Origin: Microbacteriaceae bacterium VKM Ac-2855
Lineage (GTDB): Bacteria; Actinomycetota; Actinomycetes; Actinomycetales; Microbacteriaceae
Reading direction: 5' to 3'
DNA: 64,000 nucleotides
NCBI GenBank assembly: GCA_013204985.1
Contig: JABMLG010000002.1
Coordinates: forward strand, 310,001 to 374,000
Every line of letters begins with the position of its first letter. The stretch's first letter is position 1. Shown piece by piece: positions 17,646 through 26,594 of this stretch. The position numbers and the translations under genes were made by a program. A model generated the notes under the pieces. It made no database searches. It was not told where the DNA came from and was given only the letters and a program-made list of their open reading frames with translations.

Positions 17646-19388
17646 GTGGCCACATCGAACGATCCGACTCAGGCACGCGCGTCCGTTCAGGCTCTGCGCG
17701 ACAATCCTCGCGCCAAGGTCCTGGTGATCGGTGGCGGCATCAACGGCATCGGAACCTTCCGCGAGCTGGCACTCAACGGTGTCGACGTCGCTCTCGTCGA
17801 GCGCGGCGACTTCGTCTCGGGCGCCTCCAGCGCGTCGAGTCACATGATCCACGGCGGTATCCGCTACCTCGAGAACGGCGAGTTCCGCCTCGTCAACGAG
17901 GGCGTGCACGAGCGCAACGGTCTGCTCAAGATCGCCCCGCATTACGTGAAGCCGCTGCAGACCACCATCCCGATCTACAGTACGTTCTCGGGCATCGTCG
18001 CGGCCCCGCTGCGCTTCCTCACGCACAAGTCGGGCAAGCCGCAGGAGCGCGGCGCGTTGCTCATCAAGGTCGGCCTGACCCTGTACGACTTCTTCTCCCG
18101 CGACGGCGGCACGGTTCCGCGTCACCAGTTCCACGGCCGCAAGCGCTCCTTGAACACGCTGCCGAAGCTCGACCCGCACATCAAGTACACGGCGACCTAC
18201 TTCGACGCCTCGGTGCACGAGCCGGAGCGCCTCGCGCTCGACGTGCTCGGCGACGCGCTGGCGACCGGCAAGGGCCGCGCGGCGAACTACGTCGAGGCCG
18301 TCGGTGCCGACGAGACCGGCGTCGTGCTGCGCGACCGCGAGACCGGCGAGGAGTTCACCTTCGCCGCCGACGTCGTGGTGAACGTATCCGGGTCGTGGAC
18401 CGACTTCACCAACAAGGCCCTCGGCAAGCAGACGAAGTACATGGGCGGCACCAAGGGCTCGCACATCGTGCTCGACAACCCCGAGTTGGTCGAGGCCTGC
18501 GAGGGTCGCGAGATGTTCTTCGAGCACAGCGATGGACGCATCGTGCTGATCTACCCGCTCAAGGGCCGCGTGATGATCGGCACGACCGACATCGACGCCG
18601 ACCCGTCGAAGCCGGTCGTCTGCACCGAGGAGGAGGTCGACTACTTCTTCGAACTGGTCAACCACGTCTTCCCGACCATCAAGGTCGAGCGCGAGCAGAT
18701 CGTGTTCCGCTTCTCCGGCATCCGCCCCCTGCCGCGTCACGACGACGAGGCTCCCGGCTTCGTGTCGCGCGACTACCGCATCGAGCCGTCGACACTTCCG
18801 CAGAGCCCGAAGACCGCGGTGCTGAGCCTGGTGGGTGGCAAGTGGACCACGTTCCGCGCCCTCTCCGAGCACATGTCGAACGAGGTGTTCAAGCGCATCG
18901 GCGTCACCCGCAAGGTGTTCACCGCCAAGATGGCGATCGGTGGCGGCAAGGGCTACCCGCGCACCGAGGCGTCGCGCGCGCAGTGGATCGAGAAGAACCG
19001 CTCCGGTCTCTCCTCCGCCCGCACGGGCCAATTGCTCGAGCGGTACGGAACCCGTGCGGCCGCGGTGATCGACGCCCTGGCCGACGGTCACGACGAGGCG
19101 TTGGATCTCGACAAGGACTTCACCACCGGTGAGATCCGCTACCTCGCGACCCACGAGCACGTCGTGCACCTGATCGACCTCGTGATGCGCCGCACCAACC
19201 ACGCCTTCACGGGCGGGCTCTCGAAGGAGCTGCTCGACGAACTCGCCCAGCACACCGGCGACGTCCTCGGCTGGAGCGAGGAGAAGCGCGCGGAAGAGGT
19301 CGCGGCCACGATGGCGCACCTCACCGAGTTCAACGGCGTCGACTTCGCGTCGCCCGTGGTGAACGCTCCGGCAACCGCGAAGGTCTGA
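17646..19388 (+). CDS. glpD: Glycerol-3-phosphate dehydrogenase (FAD)
   Basis: A 580-residue aerobic flavoenzyme that oxidises sn-glycerol-3-phosphate to dihydroxyacetone phosphate at the membrane and passes electrons to the quinone pool. The FAD dinucleotide motif is VLVIGGGINGIGTFRELALN, followed by VALVERGDFVSGASSASSHM and HGGIRYLENGEF. The substrate and second FAD region is FRFSGIRPLPRHDD and LVGGKWTTFR; a C-terminal helical DAO_C domain follows. The GTG at 17646 is preferred because GAAGGCGAG precedes it and homologues start just before this FAD motif; 22 further in-frame codons upstream are unlikely to be translated. First gene of the glp group. Confidence 0.95.
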   Translation: MATSNDPTQARASVQALRDNPRAKVLVIGGGINGIGTFRELALNGVDVALVERGDFVSGASSASSHMIHGGIRYLENGEFRLVNEGVHERNGLLKIAPHYVKPLQTTIPIYSTFSGIVAAPLRFLTHKSGKPQERGALLIKVGLTLYDFFSRDGGTVPRHQFHGRKRSLNTLPKLDPHIKYTATYFDASVHEPERLALDVLGDALATGKGRAANYVEAVGADETGVVLRDRETGEEFTFAADVVVNVSGSWTDFTNKALGKQTKYMGGTKGSHIVLDNPELVEACEGREMFFEHSDGRIVLIYPLKGRVMIGTTDIDADPSKPVVCTEEEVDYFFELVNHVFPTIKVEREQIVFRFSGIRPLPRHDDEAPGFVSRDYRIEPSTLPQSPKTAVLSLVGGKWTTFRALSEHMSNEVFKRIGVTRKVFTAKMAIGGGKGYPRTEASRAQWIEKNRSGLSSARTGQLLERYGTRAAAVIDALADGHDEALDLDKDFTTGEIRYLATHEHVVHLIDLVMRRTNHAFTGGLSKELLDELAQHTGDVLGWSEEKRAEEVAATMAHLTEFNGVDFASPVVNAPATAKV

Positions 19389-19396
19389 TCGAACAC

Positions 19397-19436
19397 GGGT
19401 TGCCACTTCGGCGCAGCAGCGTCGGAGTGGCAACCC
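19397..19436 (+). terminator. Terminator hairpin after glpD
   Basis: GGGTTGCCACT and AGTGGCAACCC form an 11-bp perfect stem continued by TCGGCGC/GCGTCGG with wobbles around AGCA, followed by TTTA. It separates glpD from glpF-glpK, which therefore probably have their own promoter. Confidence 0.8.
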
Positions 19437-19449
19437 TTTACGTCCAACT

Positions 19450-19476
19450 CTTGAACGGATGTGCACGCGTCGTGCA
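19450..19476 (-). promoter_or_regulatory. Third copy of the glp operator motif, upstream of glpF
   Basis: On the minus strand 19450-19465 reads TGCACATCCGTTCAAG, matching the 17452 element at 12 of 16 positions. It overlaps a perfect inverted repeat, TGCACG-CGT-CGTGCA, at 19462-19476. It lies about 100 bp before the glpF start. Confidence 0.5.
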
Positions 19477-19577
19477 TTGAGACGACCGTCAGACGCGGAT
19501 AGCTTCACAACAACGGGCACCGACGCCCACCCCGGACACCCGCATGTGCCCGGCCACCAAGAAGGAAATAGGTCAAC

Positions 19578-20336
19578 GTGGACAATCTCGGAGTGGTTTT
19601 CCTGAGCGAGCTCGTGGGTACCGCGATGCTCGTGCTCCTCGGCTGCGGCGTCGTCGCCAACGTCGCACTCGTCAAGAACAAGGGCTTCAACGGCGGGTTC
19701 CTGATGGTGAACTTCGGCTGGGGCCTCGCGGTCTTCGCCGGTGTCACCGTCTCGTATTCGTCCGGTGCTCACCTCAACCCGGCCGTCACCCTCGGCCTCT
19801 GGGCCACCGGCAATTCCGGAATGAACGCCCTGGATGTGCTGGTCTACATCCTCGCTCAGCTGATCGGTGCGATCATCGGCGCCGTCCTCGCCTGGGCCGC
19901 GTACAAGCAGCACTTCGACGAAGAGCCCGACCCGGCCAACAAGCTCGGTGTCTTCTCGACCGGCCCGGCGATCCGCTCGTACGGCTGGAACCTCGTCACC
20001 GAGATCATCGGCACCTTCGTGCTGGTCTTCGCTGTGATCGGCTTCGGCCGCGTCGGAGACGCGGACACGAACACCCCCGCCGGCCTCGCCGCGCTGGGAG
20101 CGCTGCCCGTGGCTCTGCTGGTCGTCGGTATCGGCGCCTCCCTCGGTGGCCCGACCGGCTACGCGATCAACCCCGCCCGTGACCTCGGCCCGCGCCTGGC
20201 GCACGCTTTCCTGCCGATCAAGGGCAAGGGTTCCTCCGACTGGAGCTACTCGTGGGTCCCGGTCGTCGGCCCGATCATCGGTGGTGTGCTCGCCGGCGTG
20301 CTCTCCGGGCCGCTGCTGCCGCTGCTGGCCGCCTAG
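19578..20336 (+). CDS. glpF: Glycerol uptake facilitator (MIP/aquaglyceroporin)
   Basis: A 252-residue six-helix channel that lets glycerol cross the cytoplasmic membrane passively. Both half-helix NPA motifs are present: SGAHLNPAVTLGLW and TGYAINPARDLGPRLAHA; the Asp after the second NPAR (NPARD) is the residue that marks glycerol-conducting rather than water-specific members. The start is a GTG in ACGTGGACAATC with AGAAGGAAATAGG upstream. glpK begins 45 bp later with its own strong ribosome binding site, so the two form a transport-and-trapping pair. Confidence 0.95.
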   Translation: MDNLGVVFLSELVGTAMLVLLGCGVVANVALVKNKGFNGGFLMVNFGWGLAVFAGVTVSYSSGAHLNPAVTLGLWATGNSGMNALDVLVYILAQLIGAIIGAVLAWAAYKQHFDEEPDPANKLGVFSTGPAIRSYGWNLVTEIIGTFVLVFAVIGFGRVGDADTNTPAGLAALGALPVALLVVGIGASLGGPTGYAINPARDLGPRLAHAFLPIKGKGSSDWSYSWVPVVGPIIGGVLAGVLSGPLLPLLAA

Positions 20337-20381
20337 ACCTCGACAACTCTCACCCGAACTTTACGAAGGAGTAATTGCAAC

Positions 20382-21896
20382 ATGGCTGACTACGTGATCG
20401 CGATCGATCAGGGGACGACGTCGTCCCGCGCCATCATCTTCGACAAGAAGGGCTCGATCGTCTCGACCGGGCAGAAGGAGCACGAGCAGATCTTCCCGAA
20501 GGCGGGATGGGTCGAGCACGACCCCGAAGAGATCTGGGCGAACGTCCGCGAGGTGATCGGACAGGCGCTGAGCCGCGCCGACCTCACCCGGCACGACATC
20601 GCCGCGGTCGGCATCACCAACCAGCGCGAGACGGCGGTCGTCTGGAACAAGAACACCGGCAAGCCCGTCTACAACGCGATCGTCTGGCAGGACACCCGCA
20701 CCCAGGACATCGTCGACCGCCTCGCGGCCGACGGCGGCGTCGAACGGTTCAAGCCGATCGTCGGCCTTCCGCTGGCCACCTACTTCTCCGGCACCAAGAT
20801 CGTCTGGATCCTGGAGAACGTCGAAGGAGCCCGCGAGGCCGCCGATGCCGGCGACCTGCTCTTCGGAACCACCGACACCTGGGTGCTCTGGAACCTGACC
20901 GGCGGTACCGACGGCGGTGTGCACGTCACCGACGTGACCAACGCCTCCCGCACGCTGTTCCTCGACCTCGAGACCCTCGAGTGGCGCGACGACATCCTCG
21001 AGGCGTTCGGCGTGCCGAAGTCGATGCTGCCGAAGGTGGCGTCCTCCTCCGAGGTCTACGGCAACGTCGAGTCTTCCTCGCTGCTGCGCGAGGTGCCGAT
21101 CGCCGGCATCCTGGGCGACCAGCAGGCGGCCACGTTCGGCCAGGCCGCGTTCGACGCGGGTGAGGCGAAGAACACCTACGGCACCGGTAACTTCTTGATC
21201 TTCAACACCGGCACCGAGATCGTGCACTCGAAGAACGGGCTGCTCACCACCATCGGCTACAAGCTGGGCGACGGTCCGATCCACTACGCGCTCGAAGGCT
21301 CCATCGCCGTCTCCGGCTCGCTGATCCAGTGGTTGCGCGACAACCTGGGCCTCATCGGCTCGGCCGCCGAGGTCGAGACGCTCGCCGCCACGGTCGAGGA
21401 CAACGGTGGTGCGTACTTCGTGCCCGCGTTCTCGGGTCTCTTCGCGCCCTACTGGCGTTCGGATGCCCGCGGTGCGCTCGTCGGTCTCACGCGTTACGTG
21501 AACAAGGGCCACATCGCCCGCGCAGCCTTGGAGGCCACCGCCTATCAGACGCGCGAGGTGCTCGACGCGGTCAACGCCGACTCCGGTGTGCCGCTGACCG
21601 AACTCAAGGTCGACGGGGGCATGATCGCCAACAACCTGCTGATGCAGTTCCAGGCCGACATCCTGGGCGTGCCCGTCGTGCGCCCGGTCGTCGCCGAGAC
21701 CACCGCGCTCGGTGCGGCCTACGCGGCCGGTCTCGCGGTCGGCTTCTGGGAGAACCTGGACGACCTGCGAGCGAACTGGCAGGAGGACTCGCGCTGGACT
21801 CCGTCGATGGACGAGGACGAGTCCGCCCGTCAGTACCGCAACTGGAAGAAGGCCGTCACGAAGACCTTCGACTGGGTGGACGCGGACACGCAGTAG
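20382..21896 (+). CDS. glpK: Glycerol kinase
   Basis: A 504-residue FGGY-family kinase that phosphorylates glycerol with ATP to glycerol-3-phosphate. The N-terminus [18 protein letters not shown] is the phosphate-binding loop, [15 protein letters not shown] the glycerol-binding Arg/Glu region, and [14 protein letters not shown] and [15 protein letters not shown] the C-terminal FGGY signatures. ACGAAGGAG lies 13 nt before the ATG. Last gene of the glp group, closed by a 51-bp palindrome at 21913-21963. Confidence 0.97.
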   Translation: MADYVIAIDQGTTSSRAIIFDKKGSIVSTGQKEHEQIFPKAGWVEHDPEEIWANVREVIGQALSRADLTRHDIAAVGITNQRETAVVWNKNTGKPVYNAIVWQDTRTQDIVDRLAADGGVERFKPIVGLPLATYFSGTKIVWILENVEGAREAADAGDLLFGTTDTWVLWNLTGGTDGGVHVTDVTNASRTLFLDLETLEWRDDILEAFGVPKSMLPKVASSSEVYGNVESSSLLREVPIAGILGDQQAATFGQAAFDAGEAKNTYGTGNFLIFNTGTEIVHSKNGLLTTIGYKLGDGPIHYALEGSIAVSGSLIQWLRDNLGLIGSAAEVETLAATVEDNGGAYFVPAFSGLFAPYWRSDARGALVGLTRYVNKGHIARAALEATAYQTREVLDAVNADSGVPLTELKVDGGMIANNLLMQFQADILGVPVVRPVVAETTALGAAYAAGLAVGFWENLDDLRANWQEDSRWTPSMDEDESARQYRNWKKAVTKTFDWVDADTQ

Positions 21897-21912
21897 TCCG
21901 ATACCGCCTGGA

Positions 21913-21963
21913 GGGGGTTGTCACTCCGTCCCGCTGACGCAGCGGGTCGGGGTGACGACCCCC
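21913..21963. terminator. Convergent palindrome, TTGTCACT family
   Basis: GGGGGTTGTCACTCC / GGGGTGACGACCCCC plus CCCGCTG / CAGCGGG around ACG give a near-continuous stem of about 24 bp. It lies between glpK and the end of the daptide operon. The sequence GGGGGTTGTCACT recurs at 36449 and 57923. Confidence 0.8.
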
Positions 21964-21967
21964 TTCG

Positions 21968-22673
21968 TCATCCCAGGAGAGCGCGGCGTCGGCCCGAGAG
22001 GTACGCCGCCGCCGCGACGAGGAGGAGCCACCCGAGTGCGGCGAGAACGGATGCGGGCGCCGGCGCCCCCGAGATGTCGAGAGCGGCGAGGGGCATCAGG
22101 TCGCGCACGCCGTCGGCGGTGACGAACGACGCCAGGTTGAGCGGGGCGATCGCGGCGAACAGCACGTACAGGGGTGCCCGCACGATCGTCCCGATGAGGG
22201 CGCCCCACACGCCGCCCCAGACGCCCGCCAGCGGAGCCAGGAACAGGGCGACCGGTGCGGGCAGGATACGGACCGGCGGAGGCGAGTAGCACGCAGCAGA
22301 TCCCGAGCGCGACGGCGCCGAGGGCGAGCACCGCGCCGGCCGCGGCGGATGCGGTGAAACGGACGGCGAGCGTCGGCCGGAGGCCCACAGCGAGCGCGTC
22401 CCGGGCGAGAACACCGCCGCTGAACGCACCGGCCGTGCGCAGGGCGCCGAACGCGGCGGCGACCGAGACCGCGCCCTGCAGCAGCACCCCCGCGGCGGAC
22501 TCGCCGAGCAACCGCACAGCCTCGCCCGAGTCATCCGAGATATCGAGTCGCGGCAGTGCCACGACGAACGGCAGCACGGGCAAAAGAGCTGCGAGCAGGC
22601 AGTAGACCAGCATCGGACTCGTCGCCACCCGCCGAACCTCCATCGACATCGCGCGGACGAGGGCGGCCGTCAA
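21968..22673 (-). pseudogene. ABC-2 type permease, frameshifted
   Basis: Two reading frames together encode one membrane protein. From a TTG at 22673 (or ATG 22649) the frame reads MSMEVRRVATSPMLVYCLLA through to GICCVLLASAGPYP near 22260; there the hydrophobic sequence jumps to another frame and continues as APVALFLAPLAGVWGGVWGA to AAAYLSGRRRALLG at 21968. Neither frame alone covers the protein. A single-base indel within about 22235-22280 explains it. The TTG overlaps the stop of the upstream permease, as in the rest of this operon. It would be the second permease of the daptide exporter. Real mutation and sequencing error cannot be separated here. Confidence 0.7.
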
Positions 22674-23404
22674 CGGCCGCGCCTGTTCTCGAGAAGTCCG
22701 GCCAGAGCGAGGGCGACGACGGCCCAGCCGAGCAGTACGAGGAGGGCGAGCGGCTCCGGGAGCAGCCCGTCCAGCGGCGCGACCGTGGCACCGGCCACGG
22801 CTCCGATCGGAAGGAACCGCTCGACGGGCCGCGCATCCGTGAGCATCGGTGCCGCGGCGAGGGCGGGCAGCACCAGGATCAGGGGAATGCCCAGGTAGTA
22901 GTTGCGGACCGCGTAACCGATCGCGACGCCGATCATCCCGCACAGTGCGCACGAGAGGACGGTGCCGATCGCGGTGCCCAGCAGACTCGCATCCGCTGCG
23001 AAGGTGCGCCCCGCCGTTGCGAGCAGGACCAGCGTGATGCCCGACCAGCAGACGAGACCCACGACGCCGAAGATCGCTCCGGAGATGGCTCCGGCCACCG
23101 CCTTAGCGAGCAGGATGTCCTCCCGTCCGCCCAGCAGCAGCGTCCGTTCGAGGGAGTGGTAGTAGGTCTCGCGGGTGTACGCGTACGCGCCGTAGAAGCA
23201 GGCGCCCAGCGCGGCGCACGCGACGAAGGCGAACACGCTGCGCGTGGCGGCGACGTCGTCGAGGGCGCCGAGCGAGTCGAGAGAGCCGGAGAGACCGAAC
23301 CCGAACGCGGGCGCCATCACGGCGTACATCAGCAGGAGGGGGAAGGAGGATCCGCTGCAGGCGCGGAGGATCTCCGCCCCGGCGAGTCGGCGCAGGGCGC
23401 TCAT
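22670..23404 (-). CDS. ABC-2 type permease of the daptide exporter
   Basis: A 244-residue integral membrane protein with about six hydrophobic segments (FPLLLMYAVMAPAFGFGL, SVFAFVACAALGACFYGAYA, AISGAIFGVVGLVCW, LLGTAIGTVLSCALCGMIGV, GIPLILVLPALAAAP, LALLVLLGWAVVALALAGLL). It has no ATPase motifs. It overlaps the ATPase gene by ATGA and is followed by the frameshifted second permease, so the exporter is ATPase plus two different permeases, as in many antimicrobial peptide exporters. It presumably exports mature daptide or provides self-protection; direction is inferred from context. Confidence 0.82.
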   Translation of the reverse strand: MSALRRLAGAEILRACSGSSFPLLLMYAVMAPAFGFGLSGSLDSLGALDDVAATRSVFAFVACAALGACFYGAYAYTRETYYHSLERTLLLGGREDILLAKAVAGAISGAIFGVVGLVCWSGITLVLLATAGRTFAADASLLGTAIGTVLSCALCGMIGVAIGYAVRNYYLGIPLILVLPALAAAPMLTDARPVERFLPIGAVAGATVAPLDGLLPEPLALLVLLGWAVVALALAGLLENRRGR

Positions 23405-24117
23405 CGGCCGACCTCGCGGTCGACGAGGTCGAAGTAGCCGTCTTCGAGCGTCTGATCTCCCGAGCGCGTGATGCTGTCGAGCCGCCCGTGGAAGAGCAGG
23501 CGCCGCCGCATGACCACGACCTCGTCCACCGTGTGCTCGAGCTCGGCGAGCTGATGACTGGAGACGAGCACGGTTCGACCTCGGTCGGCTTCATCCCGGA
23601 TCAACCGGCGCAGCCAGCGGATCCCCTCGGGGTCGAGCCCGTTCGCCGGCTCGTCGAGCACGAGGATCTCGGGGTCGCCGGCGAGAGCGGTGGCGAGTCC
23701 GAGGCGTTGCCGCATGCCGGTGGAGTACCCGCGCACACGATTTCGACCGGCGTCGTCGAGGCCGACCCGGTGCAGCAGCTCGTCGATGCGATCACGTGGT
23801 ACCCCGACCGCGCGGCAGACGATCGCGAGGTGACGCCGACCGGTGATCCCGTTCTCGAAGCCGAGGCCGTCGAGGTGGACGCCCACGACACGAGCCGGGT
23901 CTCTCAGCTCGCCGAACCGGCGACCTCCGATTCGGGCCTCGCCGGAGTCGGGACGCAGCAGCCCGACCAGACCGCGCAACGCCGTGCTCTTACCGGCCCC
24001 GTTCGGGCCGAGCAGGCCGACGACGGTGCCGCGCTGCACGCAGAAGCTGAGGTCATCGACCACGGTCCGATCGCCGAACGTCTTGGTGAAGTGGGTGAAC
24101 TCGAGTGCGGAGGTCAT
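23401..24117 (-). CDS. ABC transporter ATP-binding protein of the daptide exporter
   Basis: A 238-residue ABC ATPase of the drug/antimicrobial-peptide export type. Walker A VGLLGPNGAGKSTALRG (about residues 33-49), signature YSTGMRQRLGLATALAG, Walker B PEILVLDEPANGLDPEG and H-loop VLVSSHQLAELEH are all intact. It energises the permeases encoded immediately downstream. It starts 48 bp after the phosphotransferase gene, the largest gap in the 3' half of the operon. In described daptide clusters a comparable ATPase/permease pair is present. Confidence 0.9.
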   Translation of the reverse strand: MTSALEFTHFTKTFGDRTVVDDLSFCVQRGTVVGLLGPNGAGKSTALRGLVGLLRPDSGEARIGGRRFGELRDPARVVGVHLDGLGFENGITGRRHLAIVCRAVGVPRDRIDELLHRVGLDDAGRNRVRGYSTGMRQRLGLATALAGDPEILVLDEPANGLDPEGIRWLRRLIRDEADRGRTVLVSSHQLAELEHTVDEVVVMRRRLLFHGRLDSITRSGDQTLEDGYFDLVDREVGR

Positions 24118-24165
24118 CGAGTGGCCTTTCGTCTGGAGGGAGTCGGTGGGGATGGGGAGAGGACG

Positions 24166-25017
24166 TCATCGGCGGCGGAGGGCGACGCCGCCCGCGCCGA
24201 CACCGCGGGTGTCGAGGTCGTCGAGGAGGCGGTGCACGGGATCGATCAACGAGGCGTAGTCGCCGGACACGGAGCGGCCGAGCACTTTCGCTGCGACGAA
24301 GGCGAGCGCCGGGCGGGCGGCGTCGGAGTGCAGCTCGTCGCCGAACACGTCGAGGAGCGAGCGCCGCGCATCCGGAGCCGCGAGCGCGTGGACGTAGAGC
24401 GTCGCGAGGTCGAAGTGGGCCGGGGCGCGGCCCCAGCCCTCCCAGTCCACGATGCCGAGGGGATCGTCGAGGAGGTTGGCCGGATGCAGATCGCCGTGCG
24501 CGGTCGTCCAGTGCGAGCTCGCACGCGGGAACCGATCGCCGAAGAAACTGTGCACGAGGCGGTCGACCATGGCTGGAACGGTCGAGTCCCGCTCCGTCGT
24601 CACGTCGGCTAGGGTGCGCAACGCGGGGGCGAGCCGGAGCCACAGCCGCGGATCCACCTCCGCGTCCGGTGCGAGCTCGGGCGTGGGCGACAGGGCACGG
24701 CCGGGGAGCCGGGTCATCAGTTCGGCGCGGATACGGTAGCCCGCGAGGTCGGTCGCATCCCATTCGCGCAGGTCGAGCAGTTCGGGCTTCGGCAACCCGC
24801 GCACCACCGCGCTGTCAGCCGTACCGGTCCACCACATGCCGCGCGCGAGAGCGATCGGCGCGAGCACAAGACGCAGCCACACGATCTCGTCGGCGCGAGC
24901 GAACGGTCCGGACAGGGTGCGGCCCTTCCATCCGGCCACGGGAGCACCGTCCGGCTCGATGTCGAATTCGATCCGGGCGCGTCGAGTGGCGCTCGCCAGC
25001 ACCTCGGTCGCGTTCAC
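24166..25017 (-). CDS. APH-like phosphotransferase in the daptide operon
   Basis: A 283-residue protein with the C-lobe of the aminoglycoside phosphotransferase/choline kinase fold: catalytic loop TTAHGDLHPANLLDDP (about residues 172-187) and metal-binding IVDWEGWGRAPAHFDLATLY (about 189-208). The N-lobe is short and I cannot identify the usual ATP-binding Lys. It overlaps the M50 protease gene by 4 bp and is therefore part of the operon. A kinase is not needed for the known daptide modifications, so it may phosphorylate the product or a precursor for self-protection, or be an accessory of unknown role. Fold is likely, function unknown. Confidence 0.75.
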   Translation of the reverse strand: MNATEVLASATRRARIEFDIEPDGAPVAGWKGRTLSGPFARADEIVWLRLVLAPIALARGMWWTGTADSAVVRGLPKPELLDLREWDATDLAGYRIRAELMTRLPGRALSPTPELAPDAEVDPRLWLRLAPALRTLADVTTERDSTVPAMVDRLVHSFFGDRFPRASSHWTTAHGDLHPANLLDDPLGIVDWEGWGRAPAHFDLATLYVHALAAPDARRSLLDVFGDELHSDAARPALAFVAAKVLGRSVSGDYASLIDPVHRLLDDLDTRGVGAGGVALRRR

Positions 25018-26594
25018 CGACCGACCCCGAGCCGTCGCACCGCGTCTCCCGCGACGAGGTCGATGACGGCGGCGCCCAGAGAGGTGCGACCAACCACGAC
25101 GGATGCGTAGCCGGTGTCGTCCAAGCGCGTCGGATCGACCGCATCGAGTCGGTAGCCCGTGCCGGGAGCCGCACCCAGCCCAGCGACCGGCGCCAGTGCG
25201 GCGACCGGAACCATCGTCGGCGTGGCCGGCCCGACCACCGTCGCCGTCGTCTGCGGCCGGTGCAGGGCGATGCCGTTGCTGGCCAGCTCGACGGCATCGC
25301 CGATCGAGATCGGGAGCTCGGCCGTCAGCACGAGATGAACGGCGCCATCACGAACGACGTAGCCGCCGGGGAGGCGCTCCGTGAGCGGGACGGCCGATGC
25401 GGCGGCGATCGTCGCGGCGAGAAGCAGCAGGCCCGCGACGGCACGCCCCGGGCGCACGTGCGCCCGCCGCGCGGCGATCACGAACCGGCGGGCACCGGCG
25501 ACGAGCATCCCGAGCAGCGCCGCGGCGAGCAGCAACGCGATGACCGCCCCGGGGACGGTCAGGGCGAGCACCGGTTCGGCGCGGACGTACCCCCAGCCGA
25601 GCAGGAGGACGGGGAAGAGGCGGCAGCCGATCCCGAAGGCGACCAGCCGGGCGGATGCGCGCGGGGCGTCCCCACCCAGGATGCGGATGATGAGGTCGGT
25701 GACCGAGCGCGCGGCGGACGCCCGGAGGAACGGGCGGTCGGTGAGGGCAACGAGGGCGAGGTAGCCGTCGAGGTGCACGAATGGGATGAGGTTGGTCGCT
25801 GCGCCGAGCGCGGCCGCGACCACGAAGCACGCGAGAGCGGATCGGTCGGTTCCCGGAACGAACAGCGCCGTCGCGGCGATCCCGGCGAGGACCAGGTGCA
25901 CGGCCGGTCCGGTGAGGGCGATGACGGCGCGGGCGCGCCGGTCGCCCAGACGCCACCCGTCGGTGACGTCGCAGAAGAACGCCGGGGCGAAGTAGAAGAG
26001 CATCAGGCCGGCCCGCCGCGGACGCCCGCCGGCACGCGCGAGTGCGACGGCGTGGCCGGCCTCGTGGAGCGCGCCCGAGAGCAGGAACGCGACGGCGACG
26101 ACGATGAGGGAGCGGACGGGGAGGGGCTCGCCGAGGACGGCCACGATCTCGTCCGCGTGGAGCGCGGCGCTGACCGCCCCGGTCGTGAGGACGACGCAGA
26201 CGGCCCCGAGTGCGAGGATGCGGACGCCGCGCGGCCGCAGCAGACGCGCGATCGCGGTCGCCGGCCGGGTGGCGTCGAGCAGAGTGAGCTGCAGGCTCGC
26301 CGGAGGGCGGAACTGCAGGAGTCTGGCTCGGGGCTCGCGGCGCTCCGAACCGGCGAGGAGGCCGGCGGCGGCGAGGGCGCGAAGCAGCTCGTCCGACTCC
26401 TCCGATGTGAGGTCCGTCTCTGCGGCATTCGGCGACGAGCGTCCGTCGAGCCGAGCGGCGAACGACGCCGCCGCGCTGCCGACGCGAGCCCTCGGCACGC
26501 CGGCGACGGAGAGGATCCAGGGATCGCCGGGAGCGATCGGCTCGTCGATCGTCACCGAGTCCGCCAGACGTGGGGGCGGTGCATCCGCCGTCAT
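25014..26594 (-). CDS. mpaP: Daptide biosynthesis intramembrane metalloprotease (M50)
   Basis: A 526-residue site-2-protease-family membrane protein. A soluble N-terminal region of about 120 residues precedes the membrane core. The zinc motif LLSGALHEAGHAVALARAG places HEAGH at about residues 177-181, and the third ligand motif NLIPFVHLDGYLA is at about 268-280; further hydrophobic segments follow and a C-terminal extracytoplasmic-looking domain of about 120 residues ends in DAVRRLGVGR. In daptide systems this enzyme is proposed to remove the leader peptide at the membrane. It overlaps both neighbours by ATGA or GTGA junctions. Confidence 0.88.
   Translation of the reverse strand: MTADAPPPRLADSVTIDEPIAPGDPWILSVAGVPRARVGSAAASFAARLDGRSSPNAAETDLTSEESDELLRALAAAGLLAGSERREPRARLLQFRPPASLQLTLLDATRPATAIARLLRPRGVRILALGAVCVVLTTGAVSAALHADEIVAVLGEPLPVRSLIVVAVAFLLSGALHEAGHAVALARAGGRPRRAGLMLFYFAPAFFCDVTDGWRLGDRRARAVIALTGPAVHLVLAGIAATALFVPGTDRSALACFVVAAALGAATNLIPFVHLDGYLALVALTDRPFLRASAARSVTDLIIRILGGDAPRASARLVAFGIGCRLFPVLLLGWGYVRAEPVLALTVPGAVIALLLAAALLGMLVAGARRFVIAARRAHVRPGRAVAGLLLLAATIAAASAVPLTERLPGGYVVRDGAVHLVLTAELPISIGDAVELASNGIALHRPQTTATVVGPATPTMVPVAALAPVAGLGAAPGTGYRLDAVDPTRLDDTGYASVVVGRTSLGAAVIDLVAGDAVRRLGVGR

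Noticed and set aside
17586..20204. 872-codon antisense frame across glpD and glpF
   Set aside because: Spans two well-supported genes and the terminator between them; no recognisable motifs.
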